DNA from: Hydra vulgaris
Lineage: Eukaryota; Cnidaria; Hydrozoa; Anthoathecata; Hydridae
Reading direction: 5' to 3'
Assembly (NCBI RefSeq): GCF_038396675.1
Contig: NC_088931.1
Location: 75,062,001 to 75,126,000, forward strand
Length of the DNA: 64,000 bases
In this document: positions 1-10,110 of the stretch, in pieces
Numbering within the stretch: the first letter of the stretch is position 1
Layout of the letters: the number at the start of each line of letters is the position of its first letter
Notes under the pieces: generated by a model
Database searches by the model: none
Seen by the model: the letters and a program-made list of their open reading frames with translations, nothing else
Told to the model about the DNA's origin: nothing
Made by a program: the position numbers and the translations under genes

Positions 1-128
1 CCAATAATAGCATCAATACCGTTGACAACACTTTTCAGAATCATTACTGATGTTTTGAGCTTTTTTCCTTCAATTATCAATGTTACTGTAGCTTCTCCCT
101 CCGTTTTCACGAGAAAAACACTGAAACT
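1..128 (-). pseudogene. Ty3/gypsy retropepsin fragment
   Basis: Read on the minus strand, this stretch is open and encodes the C-terminal half of a retrovirus-like aspartic protease, ending in a motif of the form VNGIDAIIG. The same motif, in the form FGVDMMLGM, appears in the gypsy protease near 58.2 kb, so the two belong to related elements. The window edge cuts the fragment. It stops abruptly near 128, where an integrase tail starts on the opposite strand. It has no start codon and no flanking capsid or reverse transcriptase, so it is a broken piece. Confidence 0.55.
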
Positions 129-134
129 CAGGAA

Positions 135-371
135 AGTTCACGGCAAGTTATGAAAACTTATAGAATTGGAGAAAAAGTTTATGTTCGCCCCGCTGATGCA
201 AAGTGCACTTCAGTTTGGAAAATTGGTACTGTAACTGACATACTCACAAACACAAATATTGAAATTGATGGTGTACCAAGACATGTGCGAGACGTGAGAA
301 TAGCTCCTGCCTCATCTGTCATATTCATTTTATGTTTAACTGTTCAAAAAATATATTTTACGCAATCTTAA
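135..371 (+). pseudogene. Ty3/gypsy integrase C-terminal tail
   Basis: An ORF from 150 encodes YRIGEKVYVRPADAK, then IDGVPRHVRDVR. This matches the post-catalytic integrase tail of the gypsy element at 55.6-59.2 kb, which reads IGDKVWLKPPNAR and VNGIPRHVKHNRP on the minus strand. The reading frame stays open a few codons upstream of the ATG, so the ATG is probably internal. No integrase core precedes it; the sequence changes into the antisense protease piece at about 128-135. Codons after about 312 look non-coding. It is a displaced fragment of a retrotransposon pol gene. Confidence 0.6.
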
Positions 372-627
372 GATATTTTATTGGATAGTCGAGACCTACT
401 TTTTTTGACGTCGAATCTAATAAAAATATTCCCACATTTTGCAATTCTCCCTATTGTTTTCCTATTGTTCTCCAAACAATTCCGTAACACGCATATCTTT
501 TTTTTTAAACAATGCGTTGAACGTCCATCTTATTTTACGTCCTTGGTTTAATTTATATTTTCAATTTATATTACGATTTGTTGTCATTTTTAGTCTTGTT
601 TATGTATTGATGTAAAAAACTTCTAAA
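372..627. other. AT-rich spacer, nothing recognised
   Basis: No coding frame, tandem repeat or terminal repeat is evident. It could be the 3' untranslated part or long terminal repeat of the gypsy fragment on its left, but no matching LTR copy was found in the window. Confidence 0.4.
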
Positions 628-631
628 AGGT

Positions 632-1150
632 GGGTAATTCCGCATCAAATCACCCAAAATTTAGAAAATTTTGAACCATGGGTCTTCAAATTTTTTAAAA
701 ACCTCTTTGGCTGTTGCATCTTAAAAAGAAAAGTTAACATATAAAATTTTAGCTAAAAATGTTGAGAGGTTGACAAGATACTGCAATTTTAATACTGACC
801 TGGTTTCCTAAAATGACCCGGTTTTCATAACACTCTGAAAATACATTTTTCTTAAAATAGTAAGAAATAAAAATGGCAAAAACATGAAAATAAACATATA
901 TAATGTTTTTTTGATGCTGAATTCAATAAATGTACTTAAAATGCTAAAATATAAAAGGAACATGCTTAAAAATTAATAAAACAACTAGTTTCTATAAAAC
1001 AACTTTGGGGCCCAATATCTCAAAACACCCCCATCAAAAAAGTTTTTTTTTTGCTGTTAATATTTTCAGCTGTTTATAATCTTACTAGGCACAAGAAATC
1101 TAACTGGAAAAACGACTGAAACATACGGAACTTTAATTTCAAAGATGTAT
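632..1150. repeat. left TIR of Sola-like element
   Basis: This inverted counterpart of 4542-5051 shares blocks such as CTAGTAAGATTATAAACAGC (right-hand orientation) with small indels. Similarity ends near ACTTTAATTTCAAAGATGTAT at the inner edge. Confidence 0.8.
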
Positions 1151-1727
1151 CAAATTTTCAATAAGCTATTTTAAAAAACTTTCAAATAGAATTCTGTAAA
1201 ATATTATATTTAGTTAAAAGACTCCTTAAAAAAACAAAACAATTTTGTTATATTTAAGGAAGTCTTAATTATATGATAACTTAGTTATTTGAACTTATCA
1301 ACTGAAAAAAACATCCTGTTTTGTTTTATATAAAAACTGAATTAGTGTGATATGGATGTGCATTTGTTTTTAAAATTTTGACAACTTTTGTAAAAGTTTA
1401 TAATAACTAGTTTATAAAAATTTCAGTTAAAAAACAGCATTCGTAAATTTTATTTAAATTTTAACAAATAACAATTTGATATATATATAAATTGTACATA
1501 TATATATAAATATATCTATAAAGAAAATTAACAATATCTATCAGTGTAAAAAATTATGCAACAGTGGGATTCTGAAAAGGTTTGAATTATTTCTATATTA
1601 ATTTTTTTTTTTTTACTAAAAATTAAGTAGGAAAATTCTTTTATTTAAGTAGGAGAATTCTTTTAATTAAGTAGGAGAATTCTCTTTTTTTTAGGAAATA
1701 CATTTATACAAAGTAGTTTATTATAAG

Positions 1728-4433
1728 ATGTGTTCTATTGGGTTAATGACATCAGATGCATGCAAACGCCAACAAGATGTTATTGGAACTTTAAGCAACG
1801 AAGAAAAAATAGCTATATCATTACGCTGTAACATTGAACTATCAAACTTAACAACATTATGCGAAAAACATGCTACAAACTATTTGAAAATGTATCCTAT
1901 ATGGCAGAAAGCATGCTGTGATCCATTCAAAAAACATACAAAGAAAACTACAAGTAAGTAAAAGTGGAATTTAAGTATTTTAATATATATATTTTTTTAA
2001 TTTGTGTTTTCCAAAACATAAACAATGTTTTAAACAATTGTGCAGATAAGCTATATACAACTATACATACAATTATACTATATACAAAATACATAAAGCT
2101 ATATGCAGTTATATATACAATTCAATTACTTTTAGAAAATCTTAGAGTAGTTACGATAAATGAGTCACAAGACATGATGAGAAGTAGCTTAAATATTGCT
2201 CCTGGGAAGAAACTTTGCAAACCCTGTAAGCAAAAGATTGCCAAAAAAGCAGATCTTAAAGAAGAGAAGCAAAATCAGGGTAAACAAGATGAAGATTTTC
2301 TAATATCATCATTCAAATCAAAAAGACAGGAGATCAATGAAGAACTTGAAAATTTTAATATATCTCCTCTAAAATCTCATTCAAAGTCATCAAAACATAT
2401 ACTCTCAGAAGGAAAGTGAAAAGTTGCGCGCATCAACAAAATGGTAAGTAACCTTACTAGAAAAACTGAAAGTCAATTCAATGTTCCCTCAAAACTGTGT
2501 TATGAACCAAATGACATTAAAAAGAAGGCTAAAAACTTTGATGAAATTATGAGCTTGATAAAAGAAAAAATTCTATGTTCTGACAAAAGAACTATTGTTC
2601 AACTTCTAACACTGGCACCCCCAAGTTGGTCAATATTAGAAGTACAAAATAACTTTGCAGTTACAGAATACCAAGCAAAAAAGGCTACACAACTTTTTAA
2701 TAAAAAAGGATTGTTGGCTCACCTTTGTATAAAGGGAAAGTCTTACAAAAAGAAATAGAAGATTCTGTTAAACTTTTTTATGATTCAAGTCATTTATGTA
2801 GAACTATGCCTGGAAAAAAAGATTATGTTAGCATTCAAAAGAACGTCCATAAACAAAAAAAACTGCTTTGTGTAATTTAAAGGAACTATATTTATTATAC
2901 AAAGAAAACAATCCAGAAATACAAATAAGTTACTCAAAATTTGCTTCACTTAGACCAAAGTGGTGCATTTTGCCAGGTGCAAGTGGTACACATTCTGTTT
3001 GTGTTTGTTCTTATCACCAAAATGCCATATTGCAAGTAGATGCTTTAAATATTGGACTAAAGTATAAGGACTTACTTTCAAAAACCGTTTGCTCAGTAGA
3101 AAACAAAGAATGCATGCTTGCACAGTGTGATGATTGTCCTGGTAAAGAACCCCTCACCAAATATTTGTATGAGATTTTTGGAGAATACGAAGATGATTTT
3201 GAGATGATTTTGAGACACTACAAGCAATGGCAAACTACTGACCGTGCAACACTATTAAGTTTAACAGCTGATGTTCCAACGTTTGTTGAACTATTAGCAT
3301 CTTGTTTTGAAAAGCTACAAGCTCATTCTTTTATTGCTCACTCTCAATCACAGTACTTTAACCAACTGAAACAATATACGGATCAATCAAACATTATCAT
3401 TATTGGCGACTTTGCTGAAAATTATGCTTTTGTTGTCCAAGATGAAATACAGAGCTATCATTGGAACACCCAACAATGTTCTTTACATCCATTAGTCATA
3501 TACTATAAAGACGATAAAGGTGAACTGAAACATATTTCTTACTGTTTTATATCAGATGACATTATACATGATGTAACTTATGTGTACAAAATATTCCAAC
3601 TAATCATACCAATATTAAAAATAAAATTTTCCAATCTGTCCAAATTACATTTATTCACTGATGGTTGCGCAGGACAGTACAAAAATTGTAAAAGCTTTTA
3701 CAATCTATGTCAACTAGAGAGCGAATTTTGCCTTAAAATTGAATGGAACTTTTTTGCCACGTCCCACGGAAAGCCACCATGCGATGGGATTGGTGGTACT
3801 GTAAAAAGATTAACAGCATAAGAAAGTTTAAAACGACCGTACAGAAACCAAGTTCTCACATCAGAAGCTATGTATGAATTTTGTATTGATAAAATCAAAG
3901 TTGTTAACTTCATTTACATAAAGGGATTGGACTTACAATTGCAACGTGAAGAGCAAAAAGAAAGGTACACTGGTGTAACAACTCTACCTGGTACTCGTAG
4001 CTTTCATCAATTTATACATCTTGGAGATAACAAGGTTGGGGCAAAGAGGTGTAGTACAGAGACTAATTATACAATAATCCACAATCTTAAAAAGAAACAA
4101 GACATATCTCAACTTGATACTGTCACTTTAGGTTGTTATGTCGCTGTAGTCTGTGATGATAAGTGGTGGATCGGCATTATAACTAAAACCAACTTAGAAG
4201 AAGTTGATGCTAAAGTTAAGTTTCTTCATCCAAATGGTCCATCGATCTGTTTTAACTGGCCTGAAAGAGACGACTACTGTTTTATTCCAAACATCAACAT
4301 ATTAAAAAAACTATCTGTTCCACAAGCTTGCTCTAGTTCTGGTAGAAACTATGTGTTTGAAAATGCTGAAATAGAGGAAGTACAAGTAAAATGGGAGCAA
4401 CATTGTAAACTATTACAAACACAGTCAAAATAA
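1728..4433 (+). pseudogene. Sola-like transposase, one intron, two stops, two frameshifts
   Basis: Exon 1 is 1728-1953, followed by a GTAAGT...TTTTAG intron at 1954-2135. The phase-1 junction restores an open frame, so the splice is well supported. The frame then meets a TGA at 2417, a shift near 2755, a second shift near 2865 and a TAA at 3819, yet similarity continues to 4433. The catalytic-looking core lies at 3400-3810: GDFAENYAFVVQDEIQ, then FTDGCAGQYKN, then SHGKPPCDGIGGTVKR, which I take as the acidic-residue motifs of a DDE-type nuclease. A small domain with VAVVCDDKWWIGII follows near 4135. A decayed second copy lies at 18.2-20.2 kb. The function is inferred from the bounding TIRs; the family name is tentative. 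Confidence 0.75.
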
Positions 4434-4541
4434 CTTTCATCTTTGATACCTTTACAAATCTTGTATATTTAAGTAACTTTTTAAATTACGATTAACTTTA
4501 TTTTATTTACAAATATGTTTTGGGAATTTCTTGAAAAAGTA

Positions 4542-5051
4542 ATACATCTTTGAAATTAAAGTTCCGTATGTTTTAGTTGTTTTTCCAGTTAGATTTTTTG
4601 TGCCTAGTAAGATTATAAACAGCTGAAAATATTAACAGCAAAAAAAAATTTTTTTTGATAGGAGTGTTTTGAGATATTGGGCCATAAAGTTGGTTTATAG
4701 AAACTAGTTGTTTTATTAATTTTTATGCATGTTCTTCTTATATTTGAGCATTTTAAGTACATTTATTGAATTCAGCATCAAAAAAACATTATATATGTTC
4801 ATTTTCATGTTTTTGCCATTTTTATTTCTTATTAATTTAAGGAAAATGTTTTTTCAAAGTGTTATGAAAACCGGGTCATTTTGGGAAACCAGGTCAGTAT
4901 TAAAATTGCAATATCTTGTCAACCGCTAAACTTTTTTAGCTGAAATTTTGTATGCAATATTTTTTATATAATTAGGAATAATGTGTCAAAATATAACACA
5001 AAAGGAAGACACATGGTTCAATGGACTGGGTGATTTGATGTGGAATTGCCC
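4542..5051. repeat. right TIR of Sola-like element
   Basis: This is the inverted copy of 632-1150. It begins at ATACATCTTTGAAATT and runs to the terminal GGAATTGCCC, followed by the AGGT duplication. Confidence 0.8.
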
Positions 5052-5055
5052 AGGT

Positions 5056-5390
5056 TCTGACGATAAAATCATTATAATCTTTTTTCAGAAGCCTTGTTTG
5101 TTTGTTTTTGTAAACAACTACAAAAATGTAAACAAAAAAAAAAGAAGAACAAAAAAAACTTAGGTGTTTTGTACTATGTATATATGACATGTATACTTCT
5201 TTTTTTGTTCTTTTCTTAAATATTCAATAAATTTATATAATAAGATAGGTAAGATAAAAATCGTTATACAATAAAATAAAATATAACAGAATATACAGGT
5301 ATAAAAATAAAAACAAAAAAAGAACGCGGAGACTCGCAAAAAACCTGATAAGACCTGAAGTCTTATCGAAAACCGCTCGTGAATATTAAG
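5056..5390. other. AT-rich spacer
   Basis: Low-complexity A/T sequence without coding signal. A short perfect hairpin (GATAAGAC, 5-nt loop, GTCTTATC) lies near 5348-5368. The phrase AAAAGAACGCGGA here recurs in similar form near 6808, on the far side of the MITE. Confidence 0.4.
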
Positions 5391-5393
5391 TAA

Positions 5394-6428
5394 GGGGTCG
5401 TCCATAAAGTACGTACGCCAAAAATTTTGAAATTTGAAACCCAGTGCCGAGGGTTGTCTACCTATACCCCTTAATTGGAAAGGGGAGGGAGAAACAGCAA
5501 ATTTTGTGCTCTTTTGCTAATTTAAGAAGCTTTATAATTTAGCAAAACCTAGCGGTCAAATCTGGAAGATTATGAGACGCTAATGACACGTTTTTGGGGG
5601 GGATTCCGACCCATCAACCACGGCCCTGCTAAAACCTGTTTTTTGTCGACTCAAAAAATAGGCCTTACTGAGGGCCAGTATATAAGGGGTGGCATGTGTG
5701 CATGGGCCCCCGCAGGATTTTTTGATGTTCCAGATAGAACACCTTCACACAACGTGCAAACTCCAAATTTAAGTTTGTTTATATACCAAATGAGGTGGCC
5801 TTGCAAAAATTTAGGATGGCGGAGGCCTGGGAACAAAAAGCCCTAAAACGTTTGCCTCCCCCCTTCCCTGCCCAAACGTTAGGGAAATATGTAGCAAAAT
5901 TTTCAACTTTAGCATCTAAAACTTATTTTATATTTATCGACAGATTTAATTTTTGTAGAAAAACATTGTAAACTACAAAAGTTATGACCTTTTTAGTGCC
6001 CTCATGTATGGGCAGGGGAGGGCAAGAGTTTTAGGACTCTTTGTTCACAGGCTTCCACCATCCTGATATTTTGCAAGGCCTTCTCATTTGGCATAGGTAT
6101 AAATAAACTTAAGTTAGAAGTTTGCACGATGTGTGAAAGTGTCCTATCTGGAACATCAAAAAATTCTGAGGGCGCCCATACATGTGTGTGCATAAGGGAA
6201 ACTATACCCTCTACTCCATATACCATACATCTTTTTATGTTGGCAAACTAGAGTCTTTAGTCAGAATGTAACTTTTCTACTGATTAGCTGGTTAATTGTG
6301 ATAAATTAGAAAATCGAAGTTCGTACTTTTAAATTGAACCCTCCCCCCCCCCCCCCATACGCTTTTGTACGCTTTTTGAAGACCTCCCCCCTCTCCCTTA
6401 TGAGCGTACGTACTTTATGGACGACCCC
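5394..6428. mobile_element. PIF/Harbinger-type foldback element, TSD TAA
   Basis: The ends are inverted: GGGGTCGTCCATAAAGTACG at 5394 and its complement ending GACGACCCC at 6428. TAA flanks both sides (5391-5393 and 6429-6431). A TWA duplication with G-rich termini is typical of PIF/Harbinger. The interior is also palindromic: 5690-5870 is mirrored by 6000-6230, sharing AACATCAAAAAATTCTG-like and GTTTGCAC blocks. It has no transposase, so it is a non-autonomous foldback MITE. Confidence 0.8.
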
Positions 6429-6431
6429 TAA

Positions 6432-7835
6432 TTAACATGAAATATAAAATAAAAAAACAAAACAATGTCGTAGTAATAATTAGCGAGAACATAAATTACG
6501 TAAGAATATATAAATAAAATTGGTATAAAGAAATTCGTGATACTTTTATATATAAATTCAAAAACATTTTAAAAAGTACTGTTTTCATAAACACGAAAGA
6601 TGTGGATCAGATATACTATTATATATTAACTTATGTAATAAGCTTCATATTCATTTTCAGAAGAATTTAAAAATATAAAAATATGTCTTAAAAAGATAAA
6701 TAATTTTTTTTTTTTTTTTTTGTTCTTTTTTTTCTATATAATAACTATTACAATATTATAAATGAAAGAAGAATGCATATAAATAAAAAATTACAAATTT
6801 TGTTACATATAAAATAAGAACGCGGAACTTTTCTTGAATGAAAGATAATTCTATTCATGGGATAAATCAAAAATTTTCAAAAACTATTCTGTTCCAAAGA
6901 AAAGCTCCTCGAAATGAAATACATGACTTTCCAAAATTAGTTAGAGAGAAAGGTTGCCGAATTAGATTATCATTTCTTAAGTTATATTTATTTTATCTTT
7001 TAAGCTATATAGATTATGAAAAAAAACAAGGATGCGTTGGTTTTACATTAGTACATAAAACAAAATATATTTAAAATATTCAGCTGATAAATATTAGGAT
7101 TTTTCATTTGAAATAATAATGATTTGGCATGAGCAAATCAATCTTTATCATTGATAAGACAAGCAACATGCTTCTGCAGACGATAAAGAGATAGCAGTTT
7201 AGATTTATTGTTTAAAATAACTGTGTTTATTTTAAAATAACTGTGTTTATTAAAGCATTTCTGTATAATATCTCATATAAATAACGTACTCTATATATAC
7301 TCTAATATATTTCTATATAGTATCTCCCATAAATAATATACTGTAAACTTAATGTACTGTCAAAATTAAAATTTAGATTAAATTTATAATTTGGCTCTTT
7401 TATTTTATTCATTTACACAAATTTCATAACATTTTTTTATAAATTGAAATACTGTTTAGTGTTACTTTTATGTATTATATAAACGAACACAAATGAGCTT
7501 TAAAATATTCAATACGTAAAATAACAATGTAACAAAATAAACTTAAAAATATTCAATACACAAGATAAGTTCTTAAATCATAAATCCTAATGATATTGGA
7601 AACTAACTTTCAGAAGTATCTTTAATAAATACGTTATTTGAAAGCACTTCTTTAAATGCATGCAGTTTTTTAGTTCTAATAAAGCAAATACAAATATATA
7701 AAAATCTCTAACTCGAAATTTTATGCGTGTATATATAATGAATACATAATTTCTCCTCCCGATAAAGTGAAATATTTAAATAAGTTGTTGAAGTATACTA
7801 AAATATTTCGTAATTTAAGGTTACGGAGTTTCTCT
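6432..7835. other. AT-rich spacer with a short tandem repeat
   Basis: No recognisable gene. A short open frame at 6838-7074 has no family I recognise, and its composition follows the surrounding AT-rich DNA. At about 7208-7250 the block TTTAAAATAACTGTGTTTAT occurs twice in tandem. Poly-T tracts lie at 6704-6733. Confidence 0.4.
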
Positions 7836-7838
7836 TTA

Positions 7839-8018
7839 GGGATCGTCCATAAATTACGCAACGCAAAATATATTTTAAAAACAGAAGTAGGAGATATAAG
7901 GCTCTTTTACGCGGCAATTTTTATTAAACTTAATGGGCTATTTTGATTTTATATTTAAATTAAGACACTGCGAAGGAAAACTGTGAGAGTTTGCGTTACG
8001 TAGTTTACGGACGATCCC
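7839..8018. mobile_element. 180-bp Harbinger-like MITE, TSD TTA
   Basis: Terminal inverted repeats start GGGATCGTCCATAAATTACG at 7839 and end with the complement, finishing CGGACGATCCC at 8018. TTA flanks both sides (7836-7838 and 8019-8021). The first bases resemble the larger foldback at 5394 (GGGGTCGTCCATAAA), suggesting one broad family. It is non-coding. Confidence 0.85.
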
Positions 8019-8155
8019 TTATCCTTAGTACGGACAAAATCATCTAAAATGGTCAAAAGTGCGGTAAAAGGCCGTAAAACGTCTAAAAAAATATTTCTTT
8101 TCTCTCAATGGTTAAAAAGTGTTTTGGTTACTGAACCTATCTAGCATAAATTTTA

Positions 8156-9075
8156 ATGTTAGATCAGCTACATATAAAATTTACCTTTTCAGTGGTTTCA
8201 ACGGTTAACTTAATATGGTACAAACTTGGTATTATATTTATATTTGAAAGTAATTATATTTCGCTTTCCTTAAAGTTTATGTCCATTTTTGAATCTATCA
8301 GAATTTTTAGAACAGTATCTTTTAGTTTTAAAAATCTTTCCAGCAATTTTAATAAACTACTCCATCTAGTTTTACAATCTAAATTTAGAACAAGTTCTTT
8401 TCCCACAGTTTCTCAAAAGTATTTTTGCAGTAGCTTATCATTCTTGGTTGGTGATTTTCTGAAAATTCTTACAACTTTCTTAATTTTTGTAACTAAAGAG
8501 TTTACTTTTGCGTTTTGTAGAATAAGATGGGTAGTCTCAGTCGCTTCATGGATTAACTCAAAGTTTTCAAGTTCAATTTCCGGATAATCTGAATCAAAAT
8601 CAACATTAAGTATTACATTAGCATCACATTCATTAATATTTTGTACTTATGTTGTACTAATATTATAAAGTAATTTTATTATTGCCGATTATAAGCGCGA
8701 TGTATGATATATAACTGATGGCTTTTGTTAGGTAACTTTACCGATCTAAAAAGGCCTAATCCGGCCCTGAGTGGAACCATTTCACCGGAATCATTTCACT
8801 AAATGAATCACTATGTTATGTTTTTGTACTATTAACGGCAGCTACGTCTAATGTTATGCAGACAATATTTGACTTCTTTTAAATTAGTTCTGCTCATACC
8901 TCAGCAGGTGCAGATCCGTGAATCCAATAATTAATCCAAGATTTCAATTATTGTTGTCATTTCTATGAATGATAACGTTTATATACCGGCGGTTTTTACT
9001 GGATGTCCATTCATCTGTGGTAATGCTAAACGCTTTTTTATTTAGTTTGTTCTGTAAAATTTCATTCACACCCAG
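8156..9075 (-). pseudogene. BED-type hAT transposase remnant
   Basis: On the minus strand, 9075-8960 encodes KAFSITTDEWTSSKNRR, the first catalytic-Asp block of hAT transposases. Codons resembling HQLYIIH, then AIIKLLYN, follow near 8720-8650. After that come VVRIFRKSPTKNDKLLQKY and CKTRWSSLLKLLERF (8640-8300), typical of the hAT middle domain. Frameshifts and stops are scattered through it. The segment 8746-8829 interrupts the coding match and is an inverted copy of the hAT junction at 10027-10110. The open frame on the opposite strand over 8156-8587 is only its antisense. Confidence 0.7.
8746..8829. repeat. 84-bp inverted duplication, copy 1
   Basis: This stretch is the reverse complement of 10027-10110 with one mismatch (83 of 84). 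It contains 24 bp of the end of the hAT at 10087, its target-duplication site and about 50 bp of host flank. Neither neighbour of the arm is similar, so only this block was copied. Confidence 0.9.
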
Positions 9076-9200
9076 CCAACATATCCAAATGGGCACGACG
9101 TGGTTTTTAACCTGGGCATGCGTTACATGACACGGGTTCTAAATGGATCCCATTTAGGCCAGCCCATTTAACTAAATTGACGGAACATTCCATTTGCATT
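9076..9200. other. GC-richer island of unknown origin
   Basis: A stretch including ATCCAAATGGGCACGACG, GGGCATGCGTTACATGACAC and TGGATCCCATTTAGGCC is clearly less AT-rich than its surroundings and breaks the hAT coding match on its left. I do not recognise it. A MITE or other insertion is possible. Confidence 0.35.
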
Positions 9201-9492
9201 GATCACAGAATATTTTGTCAAGTGTGTTTATTGAAATAAAACGCTCGTTTTCTTCATTTAGTATACATTATAATTATTAAAAGAGTTAAACACTTGTTCA
9301 AAAGTTAACATTATTTATTAATTTGTAAAATAGTTATCAACTTACATATCAACTTACGATAAAGTAAAGTTTTTTAAGTTTGTTCAGTTTTGTAAATGCA
9401 TTTTAGCACACTAAGCAGTAGACGCCTTGCAAGCTTTACTTAAAATTATAATACTGCTTCCTGCTGTATAAGTTGTTGTTGCTCTTTACTTG

Positions 9493-9638
9493 TTGCAGTA
9501 ATCATTATTATACATGTATTATTACTATACATCATGGTATATGATAATATAATATATTATCACATATCATGATATATAATATATATGTATAATAATGAAA
9601 AGTAATACATTATATATGTATAGGAATGATTACTGCAA
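9493..9638. mobile_element. 146-bp hairpin MITE
   Basis: The ends TTGCAGTAATCATT and AATGATTACTGCAA are perfect inverted repeats. The interior is an imperfect AT palindrome rich in TATACAT and TATATCATG blocks, so almost the whole unit can fold. No target duplication could be assigned. Confidence 0.6.
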
Positions 9639-9699
9639 TAAGTTATAAACTGCAACAATTTTACTGTACTTGCAATAACTAAATGTTTACTGCGTTATA

Positions 9700-10020
9700 A
9701 AAATTTACTTTGTTATTAAACCTATTTTTGTAAATCTAGAATAAGTTTTAATTTCTTAAATTAATTTCTAAGGTCTATTTTATAAATAATTTTTTTTTAA
9801 TGAAATGTTTAAACTTGTTTAAATTAAACAAGTAAACTTTAAAACATTAAAATTTAATATTTTATATCTAAAACTCGATTAAAAAAATCTATTAGTTGAT
9901 TTTGTTTTAGATTATTCCATTCCAATTTATAGTGTAAGTGTAACGTTATTCACATAAAAGTCATCAAACTAAAAAAAAAAAAAAATTTTTCCATCTGTTT
10001 ACAAAGCATATAAAAAATAT
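9700..10020. other. AT-rich spacer
   Basis: Only homopolymer-rich sequence is present, with no gene or repeat that I can support. Confidence 0.4.
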
Positions 10021-10026
10021 TTAATT

Positions 10027-10110
10027 GTACAAAAACATAACATAGTGATTCATTTAGTGAAATGATTCCGGTGAAATGGTTCTACTCAGGGCCGGATTAG
10101 GCCTTTTTAG
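10027..10110. repeat. 84-bp inverted duplication, source copy
   Basis: This block spans the left junction of the hAT at 10087 (flank, target duplication and first 24 bp of the element) and is repeated in reverse at 8746-8829. It is probably the source because here the sequence is continuous with both the flank and the element. Confidence 0.85.

Larger units (their letters stand above)
632..5051 (+). mobile_element. Sola-like DNA transposon, complete ends, 4-bp TSD
   Basis: The ends are inverted repeats: GGGTAATTCCGCATCAAATC at 632 and its near complement finishing GGAATTGCCC at 5051. The flanking bases are AGGT on both sides (628-631 and 5052-5055), a perfect 4-bp target-site duplication. 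The TIRs are about 0.5 kb each, and the interior encodes a transposase-like protein in several blocks. A 4-bp duplication, G-rich termini and this protein type suggest the Sola superfamily; that name is from memory and tentative, while the boundaries are directly visible. The coding region is broken, so this copy is not autonomous. Confidence 0.8.

Noticed and set aside
5583..5846. ORFs inside the Harbinger-type foldback
   Set aside because: They lie in palindromic arms, read in both directions, and show no protein family.
8156..8587. 143-codon plus-strand open frame
   Set aside because: The opposite strand encodes recognisable hAT transposase motifs; this is the antisense shadow.
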